Notes: a model not told the origin generated them from the sequence alone. 64,000 nucleotides of DNA from an uncultured Shewanella sp. (GCF_947501665.1 NZ_CANMWS010000016.1:62001-126000); one strand, 5' to 3'; shown: positions 48,590-57,924, counted from the first letter of the stretch. A program made the numbers and translations.

Positions 48590-49210
48590 ATGAGAAAGAC
48601 AGTTTTAATCTCGGGAGTGCTGCTGCTCTCCAGTATGGCAGCACAAGCCGATGATGCAAGCACACTGAAAAATAAATTAACACAAATCAATAATGTTAAA
48701 GCTGATTTTAGTCAAACTGTCACCGATTTGAATCAAAAAGTGATCCAAACGGGCAAAGGGGTAATGGCGTTGGCCTTTCCCAATCGTTTTTATTGGCATT
48801 TAACGGAGCCTGATGAGTCATTAATCGTGGCTGATGGCACTGATGTGTGGATTTATAATCCTTTTGCAGAAGAAGTAACGGTGATGGATGTGGATCAAGC
48901 CATAAAAGCGTCCCCGATAGCATTATTAGTCCATCGTGATGAAAAAACATGGGCACAATATCAAGTTAAACAAGAGGGGGATTGCTTTCGCATTAAACCG
49001 CTGAATATCGATGCGGCCATGAGTGCAGTGGAAGTGTGCTTTAAAGGAAAGCTGTTAACTGAAATGGTGTTAAACGATAAACAAGGTAATGTCAGTCAGT
49101 TCCGTTTATCGAATCAACAAACGTTAACCAAAGCTGAGTCCCGTTTGTTTACTTTTATGTTGCCTGAAGGCGTGGACGTGGACGATCAACGTTTACATGC
49201 TTCGGAGTAA
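48590..49210 (+). CDS. lolA: Outer-membrane lipoprotein carrier LolA
   Basis: LolA carries lipoproteins across the periplasm from LolCDE to LolB. The 206-residue protein has a signal peptide ([17 protein letters not shown]) and LolA-typical [58 protein letters not shown] and the closing [27 protein letters not shown] chose the ATG at 48590 with AGGGA upstream; an ATG at 48524 would add 22 residues and begin inside the inverted repeat. It precedes rarA by 9 bases. Confidence 0.96.
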   Translation: MRKTVLISGVLLLSSMAAQADDASTLKNKLTQINNVKADFSQTVTDLNQKVIQTGKGVMALAFPNRFYWHLTEPDESLIVADGTDVWIYNPFAEEVTVMDVDQAIKASPIALLVHRDEKTWAQYQVKQEGDCFRIKPLNIDAAMSAVEVCFKGKLLTEMVLNDKQGNVSQFRLSNQQTLTKAESRLFTFMLPEGVDVDDQRLHASE

Positions 49211-49219
49211 GCTGTCATT

Positions 49220-50551
49220 GTGTCAAATTTAGATCTTGATTTTTCACCTGACTTTAGGCCATTAGCGGCAAAAATGCGCCCACAAACCCTTGCTCAGTAT
49301 GTTGGCCAAGCTCACTTGCTCGGTGAGGGTAAGCCATTACGTTTGGCGTTGGAAGCGGGGCGGGCACATTCTATGTTGTTTTGGGGGCCGCCGGGCACGG
49401 GTAAAACAACCTTAGCAGAGTTAGTGGCTCAGTATGCCAATGCCCATGTAGAGCGTATTTCTGCTGTCACATCGGGCGTGAAAGACATTCGAAATGCCAT
49501 TGAACTGGCGAAAAATGTGGCTCAGTCTCGTGGTCAGCGTACTTTGTTGTTTGTTGATGAAGTGCATCGTTTCAACAAAAGTCAGCAAGATGCTTTTTTG
49601 CCTTTCATTGAAGATGGTACGGTGATTTTTGTGGGCGCGACCACAGAAAACCCGTCATTTGAAATTAATAACGCCTTACTTTCTCGTGCGCGTGTGTATG
49701 TGATAAAACCGCTGACACAGAGCGAAATCATCAGCATTATCACTCAAGCCCTTCACGATCCAGAAAAAGGTTTAGGCAAACGTCAATTAGTCATGCCAAA
49801 TGATGTGATGGAAAAATTGGCCAATGTCAGTGATGGCGACGCGCGTAAAGCATTGAACCTGATTGAACTGATGAGCGATATGCTCAGTGATGGCCAGTCA
49901 TTTACAACCGAGATGGTCGTGCAAGTGGCTGGGCAGCAGTTGGCGGGGTTTGATAAAAATGGTGATAAATTTTATGACTTGATTTCTGCGGTGCATAAAT
50001 CCATTCGTGGCTCGTCTCCCGATGCGGCCCTTTATTGGTATTGCCGCATGTTGGAAGGCGGCTGCAATCCACTTTATGTGGCCCGTCGTTTGTTGGCGAT
50101 TGCCTCTGAAGATGTGGGTAATGCCGATCCTATGGCCATGTCTGTGGCGGTTAATGCTTGGGAATGCTTTCATCGAGTGGGACCTGCCGAAGGAGAGCGT
50201 GCTATTGCTCAGGCGGTGATTTATCTTGCTTGCGCGCCTAAAAGTAATGCCGTTTATACCGCGTTTAGCGCCGCAAGAGCATTAGCAAAAACATCAGGCC
50301 ATGAACCTGTGCCTGATCATTTACGTAATGCGCCAACCCATTTAATGAAAGACTTAGGCTTTGGGGCTGAATACCGTTACGCCCATAATGAACCCAATGC
50401 TTATGCGAGTGGAGAATGCTATTTTCCTGAATCGTTAGCAAACAGTCAGTTTTATTATCCCACATCCCGTGGGTTTGAAAAACGCATTCAAGATAAATTA
50501 GCCTCTTTGGCAGAGCTGGATAAACACAGTCAGGTAAAGCGCTATGAATAA
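49220..50551 (+). CDS. rarA: Replication-associated recombination protein RarA (MgsA)
   Basis: RarA is an AAA+ ATPase at stalled replication forks that binds SSB and DNA ends. The 443-residue protein has [17 protein letters not shown], Walker [10 protein letters not shown] (about residues 56-64), Walker [17 protein letters not shown], sensor 1 [12 protein letters not shown] and the C-terminal tetramerisation domain. It begins with GTG at 49220 and overlaps crcB by 8 bases. Gene order with lolA and serS matches E. coli. Confidence 0.97.
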   Translation: MSNLDLDFSPDFRPLAAKMRPQTLAQYVGQAHLLGEGKPLRLALEAGRAHSMLFWGPPGTGKTTLAELVAQYANAHVERISAVTSGVKDIRNAIELAKNVAQSRGQRTLLFVDEVHRFNKSQQDAFLPFIEDGTVIFVGATTENPSFEINNALLSRARVYVIKPLTQSEIISIITQALHDPEKGLGKRQLVMPNDVMEKLANVSDGDARKALNLIELMSDMLSDGQSFTTEMVVQVAGQQLAGFDKNGDKFYDLISAVHKSIRGSSPDAALYWYCRMLEGGCNPLYVARRLLAIASEDVGNADPMAMSVAVNAWECFHRVGPAEGERAIAQAVIYLACAPKSNAVYTAFSAARALAKTSGHEPVPDHLRNAPTHLMKDLGFGAEYRYAHNEPNAYASGECYFPESLANSQFYYPTSRGFEKRIQDKLASLAELDKHSQVKRYE

Positions 50552-50918
50552 TTTGTTACTCGTGGCTTTAGGCGGCTCTATTGGAGCGGTTTTACGCTAT
50601 AGTTTGTCATTATTTATGCTTCAGCTATTTGGTAGTGCTTTTCCTTTTGGTACACTACTGGTCAATATCATAGGCTCATTTGCCATGGGCGTGGTGTATG
50701 CCTTAGGACAAGTGGCCCATGTGAGTCCAGAAATGAAGGCCTTGGTCGGAGTGGGGTTGCTGGGCGCACTGACCACGTTTTCAACATTTTCTAACGAAAC
50801 CTTATTGTTATTACAAGAAGGGTTAGTGATCAAAGCCATTTTAAATGTGATTTTGAATATCGGTCTTTGTTTATTTGTTGTATATTTAGGGCAACAATTT
50901 GTTTTTTCTCGTTTTTAA
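50544..50918 (+). CDS. crcB: Fluoride channel CrcB/Fluc
   Basis: Fluc is a dual-topology dimeric membrane channel that expels fluoride. The 124-residue protein has four helices, [10 protein letters not shown] at the start, the central [14 protein letters not shown] with pore Asn, and [13 protein letters not shown] with the conserved phenylalanine and polar track. It overlaps the end of rarA by 8 bases and precedes serS by 18. No fluoride riboswitch is seen, since it is internal to an operon. Confidence 0.95.
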   Translation: MNNLLLVALGGSIGAVLRYSLSLFMLQLFGSAFPFGTLLVNIIGSFAMGVVYALGQVAHVSPEMKALVGVGLLGALTTFSTFSNETLLLLQEGLVIKAILNVILNIGLCLFVVYLGQQFVFSRF

Positions 50919-50933
50919 CTAATAAGATAATAA

Positions 50934-52223
<1,290 letters not shown>

Positions 52224-52257
52224 TGGGTTAACCGATTTACAGTAAGGTTTCACACAT

Positions 52258-52287
52258 AAAAAACCGTGCAAAGCAGCACGGTTTTTT
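52258..52287 (+). terminator. Rho-independent terminator of serS
   Basis: AAAAAACCGTGC-AAAGCA-GCACGGTTTTTT: perfect stem with T-run, 35 bases after the stop. It marks the border between the core block and the accessory region that follows. Confidence 0.95.
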
Positions 52288-52347
52288 ATGGTTGTGTTAG
52301 CCATAATGTTAATTGGGTTTGAGTCCTTCTTGTAATAAAGAGTGGGA

Positions 52348-52488
52348 TTAGGAGGACTGCTCGTCCTTAACGAGATCCATATCTAAAGGCCAGCTCGATA
52401 AAATATGTCCGTATAAAAAAGCCAGTTCAGCATCAATATAAACGGATTTATGAATGCCGTGCCCCTTATTGGTAAAAGAAGAGGGATG
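52348..52488 (-). pseudogene. Remnant of an S9-type (prolyl oligopeptidase-like) hydrolase C-terminus
   Basis: Minus-strand reading gives a 46-codon open stretch after a stop, with no start codon or ribosome site: it contains SSFTNKGHGIHKSVYIDAE followed by LAFLYGHIL and ends KDEQSS. The NKGHG histidine and the xELAFLxxHL helix are typical of the last part of S9 peptidases and related alpha/beta hydrolases. The rest of the gene is absent, so it is a 3' relic. Family call is by motif only. Confidence 0.5.
52353..52369 (+). repeat. 17-bp direct repeat AGGACTGCTCGTCCTTA, copy 1
   Basis: The sequence recurs unchanged at 52677-52693, 324 bases away. It contains the small palindrome GGAC-TGCTC-GTCC. 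Copy 1 overlaps the 3' end of the S9-type relic. Confidence 0.85.
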
Positions 52489-52676
52489 CTATGGAACGGC
52501 CATGCTTCTCGTTTATGTACTTATGGCATTGCCATATACACCCTATTTCTCGCTCAAAGCGGTCATTGTTATGACCTTCGCCCTCTAATGAACACCATAA
52601 CGCCCAACGGAGTGTTTCTAGATTTCACCTGCGGTGAGGCTTAAAGTCGTGAGTTCCCACTCACACTGGGGCAAGA

Positions 52677-52693
52677 AGGACTGCTCGTCCTTA
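52677..52693 (+). repeat. 17-bp direct repeat AGGACTGCTCGTCCTTA, copy 2
   Basis: Second exact copy. A perfect hairpin GTGAGT-TCCC-ACTCAC lies just upstream (52650-52665), and CCATAACGCCC follows at about 52711, itself a second copy of a motif near 52591. Confidence 0.85.
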
Positions 52694-52821
52694 TCCTCCT
52701 TGCATTCTCCATAACGCCCCGACGAAGTTAAGCTCCTTATTCTTTTATTAAAAGTCATCGTTATCGCCTCAGATTCATCATCCCTGATTCAACTAAGGCT
52801 ATCTCGGCATCCGTGCCTCGT

Positions 52822-52950
52822 TCACGCGATGACTGATAAAATATCTTCGGCAACTTCAATGGGTTCATTAACATCAAAAGCGCAAAAGAAGTGGCTTTCT
52901 TCAAATGGGATGTCGAATCGTGTGCCATAGTCTATATCACTACCTACATT
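52822..52950 (-). pseudogene. Second gene relic (unknown hydrolase-like C-terminus)
   Basis: A 42-codon minus-strand stretch without a start, bounded by stops, includes YGTRFDIPFEESHFFCAFD followed by VNEPIEVAEDILSVIA. The composition is clearly protein-like and ends as a normal C-terminus. I do not recognise the family with confidence; it is not the continuation of the S9-like relic in the same frame. Confidence 0.4.
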
Positions 52951-53184
52951 CTAATGTTGTTTAAGTCTAAACAAAGATAAAAGCGTCATTCAATCAGTTG
53001 TGAGGCAGTTCATGGATTGACGCATTTTTTTCCGTTTCTTTCATTAGTTTAAAGCAATTTGTTTACAAAAGTAACGTTTGAGGGTATTTTGCTGACTGGA
53101 GTGTGGAATCGTTAGTAGTGAAGTTATTGGTTTCCATACTTAATAGAGTCAATGGTGCAATATCATATGTTAGTAGTATGCCGA

Positions 53185-53240
53185 ATGTTTGATCAAGATT
53201 GCGGATGTTTGATCAAGATTGCGGATGTTTGATCAAGAGT
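53185..53240 (+). repeat. 20-bp iterons, each with palindrome TTGATCAA
   Basis: Two full copies of ATGTTTGATCAAGATTGCGG (53185-53204, 53205-53224) and a third partial copy (53225-53240). Each holds the 8-bp palindrome TTGATCAA, so three palindromes are spaced exactly 20 bp apart, about two helical turns. They lie 70 bases ahead of the first cassette-like gene. Confidence 0.92.
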
Positions 53241-53310
53241 TCTGGTCTGCTTCTGACTGAGAAGATGTGATAAACGTGAATGCGCAGTATGCAAAGGTGA
53301 GCTTTAAAAA

Positions 53311-53889
53311 GTGAGTCAATTCAACATCGTATTTTTCGGTCTATACGCAACACTTTTTGCTACTCCCATAGTTGCTTATGTGTTGCGGGAAAGGTTGGAA
53401 CCAAATAGCCGTTTTTTGTTTGCATTTGCTTGCATAACTCTCATTGTGGTTTGTGTAGTTACCTGGTTAGGAATTTCGTTTTCAGGAATAGCCTCAGATT
53501 TCGTTGTTTTGTATACAGTCTATCTACTGCTTGGCCTTTGTGTGCTTCAATTGTTCATGCTAAAAAACTACGCCTTTAAAGTTATAGGGGCATTATGCAC
53601 AGTGCCTTTTATAATTTTTCCTTTGCTATCGGTGCCAGCCGTATTAGGAGTGGCATTGGTCGTTGGAGATTATGAGCCCCGGTATTCAGTGGCTGAAGGC
53701 AGCCGCTTATGTCGAGTTACCTCCTATGGCAATACAACCACATCAATTGGTGGTTATGAGGCAACTGTTTATAAATTATTCGGTTTTATTGAGTACGAGA
53801 TTGATTTTGTTACTGTTGATAATACACGGAAGCTAGAAGTAACACCTGAGAGAATTTGCAATGTAGCATTATCCGAATTCAAAAGTTAA
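53311..53889 (+). CDS. Membrane protein of unknown function (first cassette-like gene)
   Basis: This 192-residue protein has four hydrophobic segments (about residues 5-24, 35-57, 63-84, 88-118) and a soluble C-terminal third (SVAEGSRLCRVTSYGNTTTS and EYEIDFVTVDNTRKLEVTPE). I do not recognise the family. It starts with GTG at 53311, with a GGTGAG site upstream. It is the first of eight + strand genes separated by palindromic spacers; the preceding iterons may control it. Confidence 0.6.
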   Translation: MSQFNIVFFGLYATLFATPIVAYVLRERLEPNSRFLFAFACITLIVVCVVTWLGISFSGIASDFVVLYTVYLLLGLCVLQLFMLKNYAFKVIGALCTVPFIIFPLLSVPAVLGVALVVGDYEPRYSVAEGSRLCRVTSYGNTTTSIGGYEATVYKLFGFIEYEIDFVTVDNTRKLEVTPERICNVALSEFKS

Positions 53890-53949
53890 TAAGATGCTGT
53901 TGTCGGTCAAATTTTCCGTAGAGCGCGGCGTTAGCAAGAAAGGAAAGCT
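53890..53949 (+). repeat. attC-like spacer 1
   Basis: The 60-bp spacer holds an imperfect fold GCT...CGG / CCG...AGC (about 53896-53922) and ends GCGGCGTTAGCA just before the next start codon. The terminal GTTAGCA deviates from the GTTRRRY consensus at one position. Weak on its own. Confidence 0.35.
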
Positions 53950-55185
53950 ATGAGAAACAATTATAAAATAATCGACTATCGAGAAATTGGTATTCCTAGT
54001 GTTGAAGTTTCTGGTGCTGCATTCCACTATCAAGATCTCTATGAAATAGTTGGCAAAAGCCAATTTATGACGACCTTTGAGCTGCGAGTAGGGAGTCTGT
54101 CACATGGCGAGTTTGGACACTCATTATTGGGTGTTGTCTTTTATGATAGGGGAGCCTTAGATTCTCTTGTGGCCTCTTTTCATACAGGGCAAGAGGTTTC
54201 GAAGAAAAGAATACGGGTTGATAGTCCAAATCGAGAGCTAAGTGATGCAAAGAGAGGCGATCTAAAATACCGGGGAATTAATGTCGAAGATATTGAATCC
54301 ATATCATTTTTGCCATATAGGGAAGAGTCGAAAAAGTATGATACGGGTGAGAAAAAAGTCCCTAATGTTATTGAAGTTAAAGTGGACTGTAGTGATCTGG
54401 ATACTGATATACTAAATCAAAATTACCTAGTCTCAAAACATAATTCAGGGGTCAAACTTGTCTGTTATGAGAAAGAACAATTGATTGGTATAACTTTGGC
54501 CTTTAATAATGGAAGTATTGATTCTAGAATTATTTCAGAGTTTGGCGTTACTGAAGAAGATCTCAAAACTAATCTAAATATCTGGTTAAGCTTTTATAAG
54601 GTCAAGGAAAGACGCGGTTCATTAACTGAACTCGATAAAACTAATTTTTCTGAAATTAAAAGTATTTTGGCAATGGATAGATTCAATAAGATCGTAAAAG
54701 AATTGAATCATGTTGGAATAACAAATGATATTGAAGATTCAGATAAACCAGTCTTTAAAAGTATATTTGAGGCTGTTGAGAAATTTTCGCCGTCAATAAT
54801 TTTGCATGGTAAAAAGCAAGTATATTGGGATGTTGATTCCTATATTCACCTAGCGCTACGCCATTTAAAAGACTATCAGCTTGGTAATTTTAAGCAAAAA
54901 ACACCATTTCCTTATAAGTCGACTGATTTAAAGTCACTAATAGAGAAAGTTTTATATAGGATTAAGCCTGAAATCGAAGTATACCTTGCGTCAAACCCAA
55001 CTGCTGATTTTACAAGGCATGGAAAAATGGCGGTTGTATATAATAAAGACCACTATCATCTAAGAATAAACCCAGAGGGTAGATTGGTTCAACTTCATAC
55101 GGTAGAGCCTGCATTTAACAAATCAATACAGTCGACCGCTAACGCGTCGGCTGATTCAGGCGTTAATTCGGACACCCAGAATTAA
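53950..55185 (+). CDS. Hypothetical protein, 411 residues, cassette-like
   Basis: I do not recognise this protein. It is soluble, charged and has no signal peptide. Recognisable traits are a C-terminal AVVYNKDHYHLRINPEGRLVQ with a basic/His cluster near residue 375 and an unrelated-looking tail (STANASADSGVNSDTQN). That tail is coded by an inverted repeat TAACGC-N14-GCGTTA (55140-55165), as if the frame reads into its own recombination site, which is common in integron cassettes. AGGAAAG precedes the ATG at 53950. Confidence 0.6.
   Translation: MRNNYKIIDYREIGIPSVEVSGAAFHYQDLYEIVGKSQFMTTFELRVGSLSHGEFGHSLLGVVFYDRGALDSLVASFHTGQEVSKKRIRVDSPNRELSDAKRGDLKYRGINVEDIESISFLPYREESKKYDTGEKKVPNVIEVKVDCSDLDTDILNQNYLVSKHNSGVKLVCYEKEQLIGITLAFNNGSIDSRIISEFGVTEEDLKTNLNIWLSFYKVKERRGSLTELDKTNFSEIKSILAMDRFNKIVKELNHVGITNDIEDSDKPVFKSIFEAVEKFSPSIILHGKKQVYWDVDSYIHLALRHLKDYQLGNFKQKTPFPYKSTDLKSLIEKVLYRIKPEIEVYLASNPTADFTRHGKMAVVYNKDHYHLRINPEGRLVQLHTVEPAFNKSIQSTANASADSGVNSDTQN
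55137..55170 (+). repeat. attC-like inverted repeat inside the end of the 411-residue gene
   Basis: Arms TAACGC (55140-55145) and GCGTTA (55160-55165) are perfect complements, with a 14-base middle. The arms look like the outer R boxes of attC sites, but the spacing is far shorter than a normal attC, so this may be a truncated site. Confidence 0.35.
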
Positions 55186-55413
55186 GGTGATGATTCTTAA
55201 AAAGAGAGCGTTGGAACTCGTAAGCACTGCTGCATGTTTTTCCTTGGTTACTTGTTAGTAAAGGGGTTGTTTGTTGTTGAAGAGAGTTGATTGATAATGA
55301 TTGTACAACAATGGGTTAGCAGTATATCCTAGCTTCATTATTTGTTTTAAAAAATTGGCAGTCTGGAAGATTATCCTGCAGCTGAATAAGTTGTTATGTT
55401 TGAGGCGTAGAAA

Positions 55414-55884
55414 ATGAATTTCAATCCATATAATGATTTTGTATTCTTTGATTCATGCGCCTTTGATGGTGGAAGAACTGATGACCAGGAGGCCTCTAAA
55501 AGGGCTAGAGAGATCTTAGAGAAGAACAAAAAGAAAGTTATGTTAATGCACTCCATAGTTAGTGAGATTCGTAACCCCAATACACCGGATTGGATTCAGG
55601 AGATAGAGCCAAAATCACGTCAAACGGTACGATTGAATCTCACAGATGAGGAGAAAGGGACTCTCAGAGAAATTGAAACAATTATCGCTGGTAATGGCGG
55701 TCTAATAAAGCGAGAAGCAGACTGTTTCCATGTGTTCGAGGCTCAGAAATATGGCGGCTACTTTGTAACGTCAGATATTGGAATATATAAGCATTCGCGG
55801 ATAATAAAGCAAAAGTTCGGTCTAAATATAGTTAAGCCAACTGCCTTCTTAGAATTGGTAGTCAAACACAGTGAAGAAACATAA
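55414..55884 (+). CDS. PIN-like nuclease domain protein, cassette-like
   Basis: This 156-residue protein fits the PIN fold: first acidic residue D13 in FVFFDSCAFDGG, second E51 in HSIVSEIRN, then E101/D103 (KREADCFHV) and D121 in YFVTSDIGIYKHS. These four positions match the metal-binding acids of PIN ribonucleases, found in VapC toxins and RNA-processing enzymes. No antitoxin-sized gene overlaps or directly precedes it, so it could be an orphan toxin or a defence component. It is bounded by palindromic spacers on both sides. Family call is from motif spacing. Confidence 0.65.
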   Translation: MNFNPYNDFVFFDSCAFDGGRTDDQEASKRAREILEKNKKKVMLMHSIVSEIRNPNTPDWIQEIEPKSRQTVRLNLTDEEKGTLREIETIIAGNGGLIKREADCFHVFEAQKYGGYFVTSDIGIYKHSRIIKQKFGLNIVKPTAFLELVVKHSEET

Positions 55885-55969
55885 TAAGGCGTTGTTGTTC
55901 GCTGCGGCTAAGCCTCTGCCGGGCTGTAAGTACTGCGCAAAACTTGACGTTAAATTTCATAGGGCATAA
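55885..55969 (+). repeat. attC-like spacer 3
   Basis: This 85-bp spacer starts TAAGGCGTTGTTGTTCGC just after a stop codon, folds in the middle (GCGGC...GCCGGGC) and ends GACGTTAAAT, in which GTTAAAT fits GTTRRRY exactly. Length is within the usual attC range (about 57-141 bp). Confidence 0.5.
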
Positions 55970-56275
55970 ATGACGATCCCCATAACTTTAATCATAATAC
56001 CTTCAATTATTGCCTTACTACCTGCCTTGATAATTGTCATTAAATGCAAACGGTCAATATGTAAAGCTAAAAAGGGAATGGCTGTAATTTTATTAAGCAT
56101 CCTTTTACTGTTAATTTCTTATTACAATATTTGGAGTTTAATATATGGCCCTATGTCGCTAGAGGATTGGGGGCCTGGAATTGTATATGCTGGAGCTATA
56201 ATTATATTTCAAATTCTCCCGCTAATTATTACTATTCCAGCCGCATACTGGGCGGTAAGATGTACAAAAATATAA
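55970..56275 (+). CDS. Small membrane protein of unknown function, cassette-like
   Basis: This 101-residue protein has three hydrophobic helices (about residues 3-24, 36-56, 68-94) joined by short basic and Trp-rich loops. I do not recognise a family. The start at 55970 has AGGGC upstream. Its stop codon lies within the TATAACAAAG that opens the next palindromic spacer, an arrangement seen in gene cassettes. Confidence 0.55.
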   Translation: MTIPITLIIIPSIIALLPALIIVIKCKRSICKAKKGMAVILLSILLLLISYYNIWSLIYGPMSLEDWGPGIVYAGAIIIFQILPLIITIPAAYWAVRCTKI

Positions 56276-56347
56276 CAAAGCCAGCGAGTATCGCCAGTAA
56301 GGAGGCTGGATTTGTTTCACTAGCCTCTGCTGGCAGGTTTTAGTAGT
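56270..56347 (+). repeat. attC-like spacer 4 with strong hairpin
   Basis: TATAACAAAGCCAGC at the left pairs with GCTGGCAGGTTTTAG at the right (GCCAGC/GCTGGC perfect), and an internal GCCAG..GAGGCT / AGCCTC..CTGGC stem is also strong. The outer boxes (AAC / GTT) are in the attC arrangement although the right box departs from GTTRRRY. Confidence 0.5.
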
Positions 56348-56363
56348 GATTAAGTATTGATTA

Positions 56364-56522
56364 ATGAAAATTACTGAAATATTGGAAGAGTTAAAGCAAG
56401 TTGATATAACCCTTCCAATGAAATGTCACATCACTACTGACAACATAGACTCAAATATATATGTTGTTTTCCTGGTTAGACCATCTTTTTCCAGGGTGAC
56501 TCTGGGGGATAGAGAGCAATAA
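56364..56522 (+). pseudogene. Truncated cassette-like ORF, 52 codons
   Basis: An ATG-initiated frame opens MKITEILEELKQVDITLPM with good protein character for about 40 codons, then runs into a 56490-56543 inverted repeat and stops. The C-terminal residues are coded by that repeat, so the gene was probably cut by insertion of the repeat. No family recognised. Confidence 0.45.
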
Positions 56523-56543
56523 TCGAGACACCCAAAGTTACCC
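56490..56543. repeat. REP/RAYT-like inverted repeat remnant
   Basis: AGGGTGACTCTGG (about 56493-56505) and CCAAAGTTACCCT (about 56531-56543) are inverted copies at 11 of 13 positions, enclosing GGGATAGAGAGC and CGAGACACCC. This style recalls ends near REP-associated transposase genes in Vibrio and Shewanella, from memory. A related CGGACACCC occurs at 55169. Confidence 0.4.
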
Positions 56544-56904
56544 TATAAAATAAGTTATTAAAAAATAAAATAAAATAAAAAAACAGTATTGTAGGTTGAT
56601 AGTATATTGAAAGTAAAGGGAGTGGCAAAATGGAGGGTATAGAGGCTGAGTACAATAATCCCTTACTGTTGAGAAGCTGACTATTATTTATTTTTTTATT
56701 TCAGTATGAGCTGAGTATTTAGTGGGTGTTTCGCGTGTTTTGTTAATTTAATGTATATTATTTATTTACAATAATGAATATGAAATGTATCCTATATTCA
56801 TAAAGTTAATCATATTTGGGATATTCTGCTGCTGTTGAATAAGTTGTTAGGTTTTAGTCAGCCTTTTGAGCGACATAAATTTATTATTTCGATTTGGATA
56901 TAAA
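56544..56904. other. AT-rich spacer ahead of the first lipoprotein cassette
   Basis: About 360 bp, very AT-rich, with an AAAAT/AAATA repeat tract near 56560-56580 and no gene. Its 3' part holds GAATAAGTTGTTAGGTTTTAG (56835-56855), where GTTAGGT fits GTTRRRY; nearly the same sequence (GAATAAGTTGTTATGTTT) precedes the PIN-like gene at 55385, so these look like related recombination boxes. Confidence 0.45.
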
Positions 56905-57306
56905 ATGAAAAAAATAATCTCACTTCTTTTGTGTATTTCTCTTTGTTCTTGCGCATACAATTATAGAGTTGGTGTTCCGCTTTCAGCGTCTAATGAAGAG
57001 GTCTCTGTTTTAGAAGCATCTTTCAATTTTGATATTGAGTGGATAGATGAAATACCTTTTAAAGAAAAATTAAATATATCTGCAATAGGAACAAATACAA
57101 TAGTCCTATCACCAGGGGAACACACTATTTTATTTAAATACTGCCAATGCAGTATGAATCAGTCTTTATATCTTGAAGAACCTGTATTAATGAAATTTAC
57201 AGCTGAAGCGGGGAAAAAATACGAGCTTAAAGAAACAAAGGAGTCTACAGGTTTCTTTTCAGCGCCTAAGATTTCATTTGAGATTTCTGAAGTATCTAAT
57301 ACCTAA
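56905..57306 (+). CDS. Small lipoprotein of unknown function, cassette-like (1)
   Basis: This 133-residue protein has a lipoprotein signal MKKIISLLLCISLCSC with lipobox LCSC. The mature part has beta-rich stretches (FNFDIEWIDEIPFKEKLNIS, NTIVLSPGEHTILFKYCQC) and no known domain that I recognise. I chose the ATG at 56905 because it begins the signal peptide; the frame extends 13 codons upstream. Gene cassettes often code for small secreted or lipidated proteins. Confidence 0.65.
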   Translation: MKKIISLLLCISLCSCAYNYRVGVPLSASNEEVSVLEASFNFDIEWIDEIPFKEKLNISAIGTNTIVLSPGEHTILFKYCQCSMNQSLYLEEPVLMKFTAEAGKKYELKETKESTGFFSAPKISFEISEVSNT

Positions 57307-57394
57307 TTAAGCTTCAAAATATAAGTTTCTCTGAGATTAATTAATGAGCTTAATAATCACTATATTGCGGCGTTATGGAGTCAAAGGATTATAG
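57306..57394 (+). repeat. attC-like spacer 6
   Basis: Contains the perfect 8-bp arms ATTAAGCT (57306-57313) and AGCTTAAT (57347-57354) and ends GCGGCGTTATGG ahead of the next ribosome site. The terminal box GTTATGG is off the GTTRRRY consensus. Confidence 0.4.
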
Positions 57395-57832
57395 ATGATC
57401 AAACGAATCATATTTTTATTTGCAGTGCTCACTTGTATAGGAGGCTGTGCCGTTAGCAATACGAAGAGTAATGAGACAGAAGGCGTTGGAGAGATTTTTA
57501 TTGTTCCTGAAATGGGTACGTATGCTGTTATTACGAGTGTTGATGCTGGGATAAACAGTGTTGTGCAAGCCTCAGAAGGTAAAAAGGGAATATCTTTCAA
57601 TCTATCAACAATGGGCGAAACGGGAATGATGCTATCCGTGAAAAGCTCCCTGCAATTTGCAGTAAAATATGACATTGAAATGATAGATAGAAATGGTAAA
57701 AGGTATTATACAAGTAGTTGTCCACTAATGCCTGAAAGTGGTGTGTTTGAAAGTTGGGGGCACTTCATTTCAAAGCTAAGGATTTTCAATTTCCGAGAAA
57801 TAGACATCACAGATACTATGGCTTGCGAGTAA
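57395..57832 (+). CDS. Small lipoprotein of unknown function, cassette-like (2)
   Basis: This 145-residue protein has signal MIKRIIFLFAVLTCIGGC with lipobox IGGC. The mature part is beta-rich, with SSLQFAVKYDIEMIDRNGKR and two Cys (SSCPLMPES near the middle-end, and one as the penultimate residue region MACE). AAAGGAT lies 6 bases before the ATG. I do not recognise a family. It is followed by the clearest attC-like site in the window. Confidence 0.65.
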   Translation: MIKRIIFLFAVLTCIGGCAVSNTKSNETEGVGEIFIVPEMGTYAVITSVDAGINSVVQASEGKKGISFNLSTMGETGMMLSVKSSLQFAVKYDIEMIDRNGKRYYTSSCPLMPESGVFESWGHFISKLRIFNFREIDITDTMACE

Positions 57833-57834
57833 AT

Positions 57835-57918
57835 GTATAACAAGTTTATGTTGTCGCCACTGCGTGGCTGGGATGCCTTACGCTATGCTTTAGCGCCCCC
57901 CAAATAAAGGCGTTAAGT
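57835..57918 (+). repeat. attC-like site (best example in the array)
   Basis: Left boxes GTATAAC (57835-57841) then TTTATGTTG pair with right boxes CAAATAAA then GTTAAGT (57912-57918): TAAC/GTTA and TTTAT/ATAAA are complementary with matching spacing, and GTTAAGT fits GTTRRRY. The 84-bp length and the two-box-plus-loop layout match integron attC sites. It links the lipoprotein and GNAT genes. Confidence 0.6.
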
Positions 57919-57924
57919 TTATGG

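Larger units (their letters stand above)
52224..53310. other. 1.1-kb degenerate, gene-poor accessory region
   Basis: Between the serS terminator and the first cassette-like gene there is no intact gene. It holds two minus-strand relics, a 17-bp direct repeat, two CCATAACGCCC motifs (reverse complement GGGCGTTATGG, like ends of the downstream spacers) and the 20-bp iterons at 53185. A 64-codon + frame at 52450 overlaps the relics and is not convincing. Confidence 0.6.

Noticed and set aside
52450-52644. 64-codon + strand frame after serS
   Set aside because: It overlaps a minus-strand relic with clearer protein character and repeats; no start signal or recognisable product.
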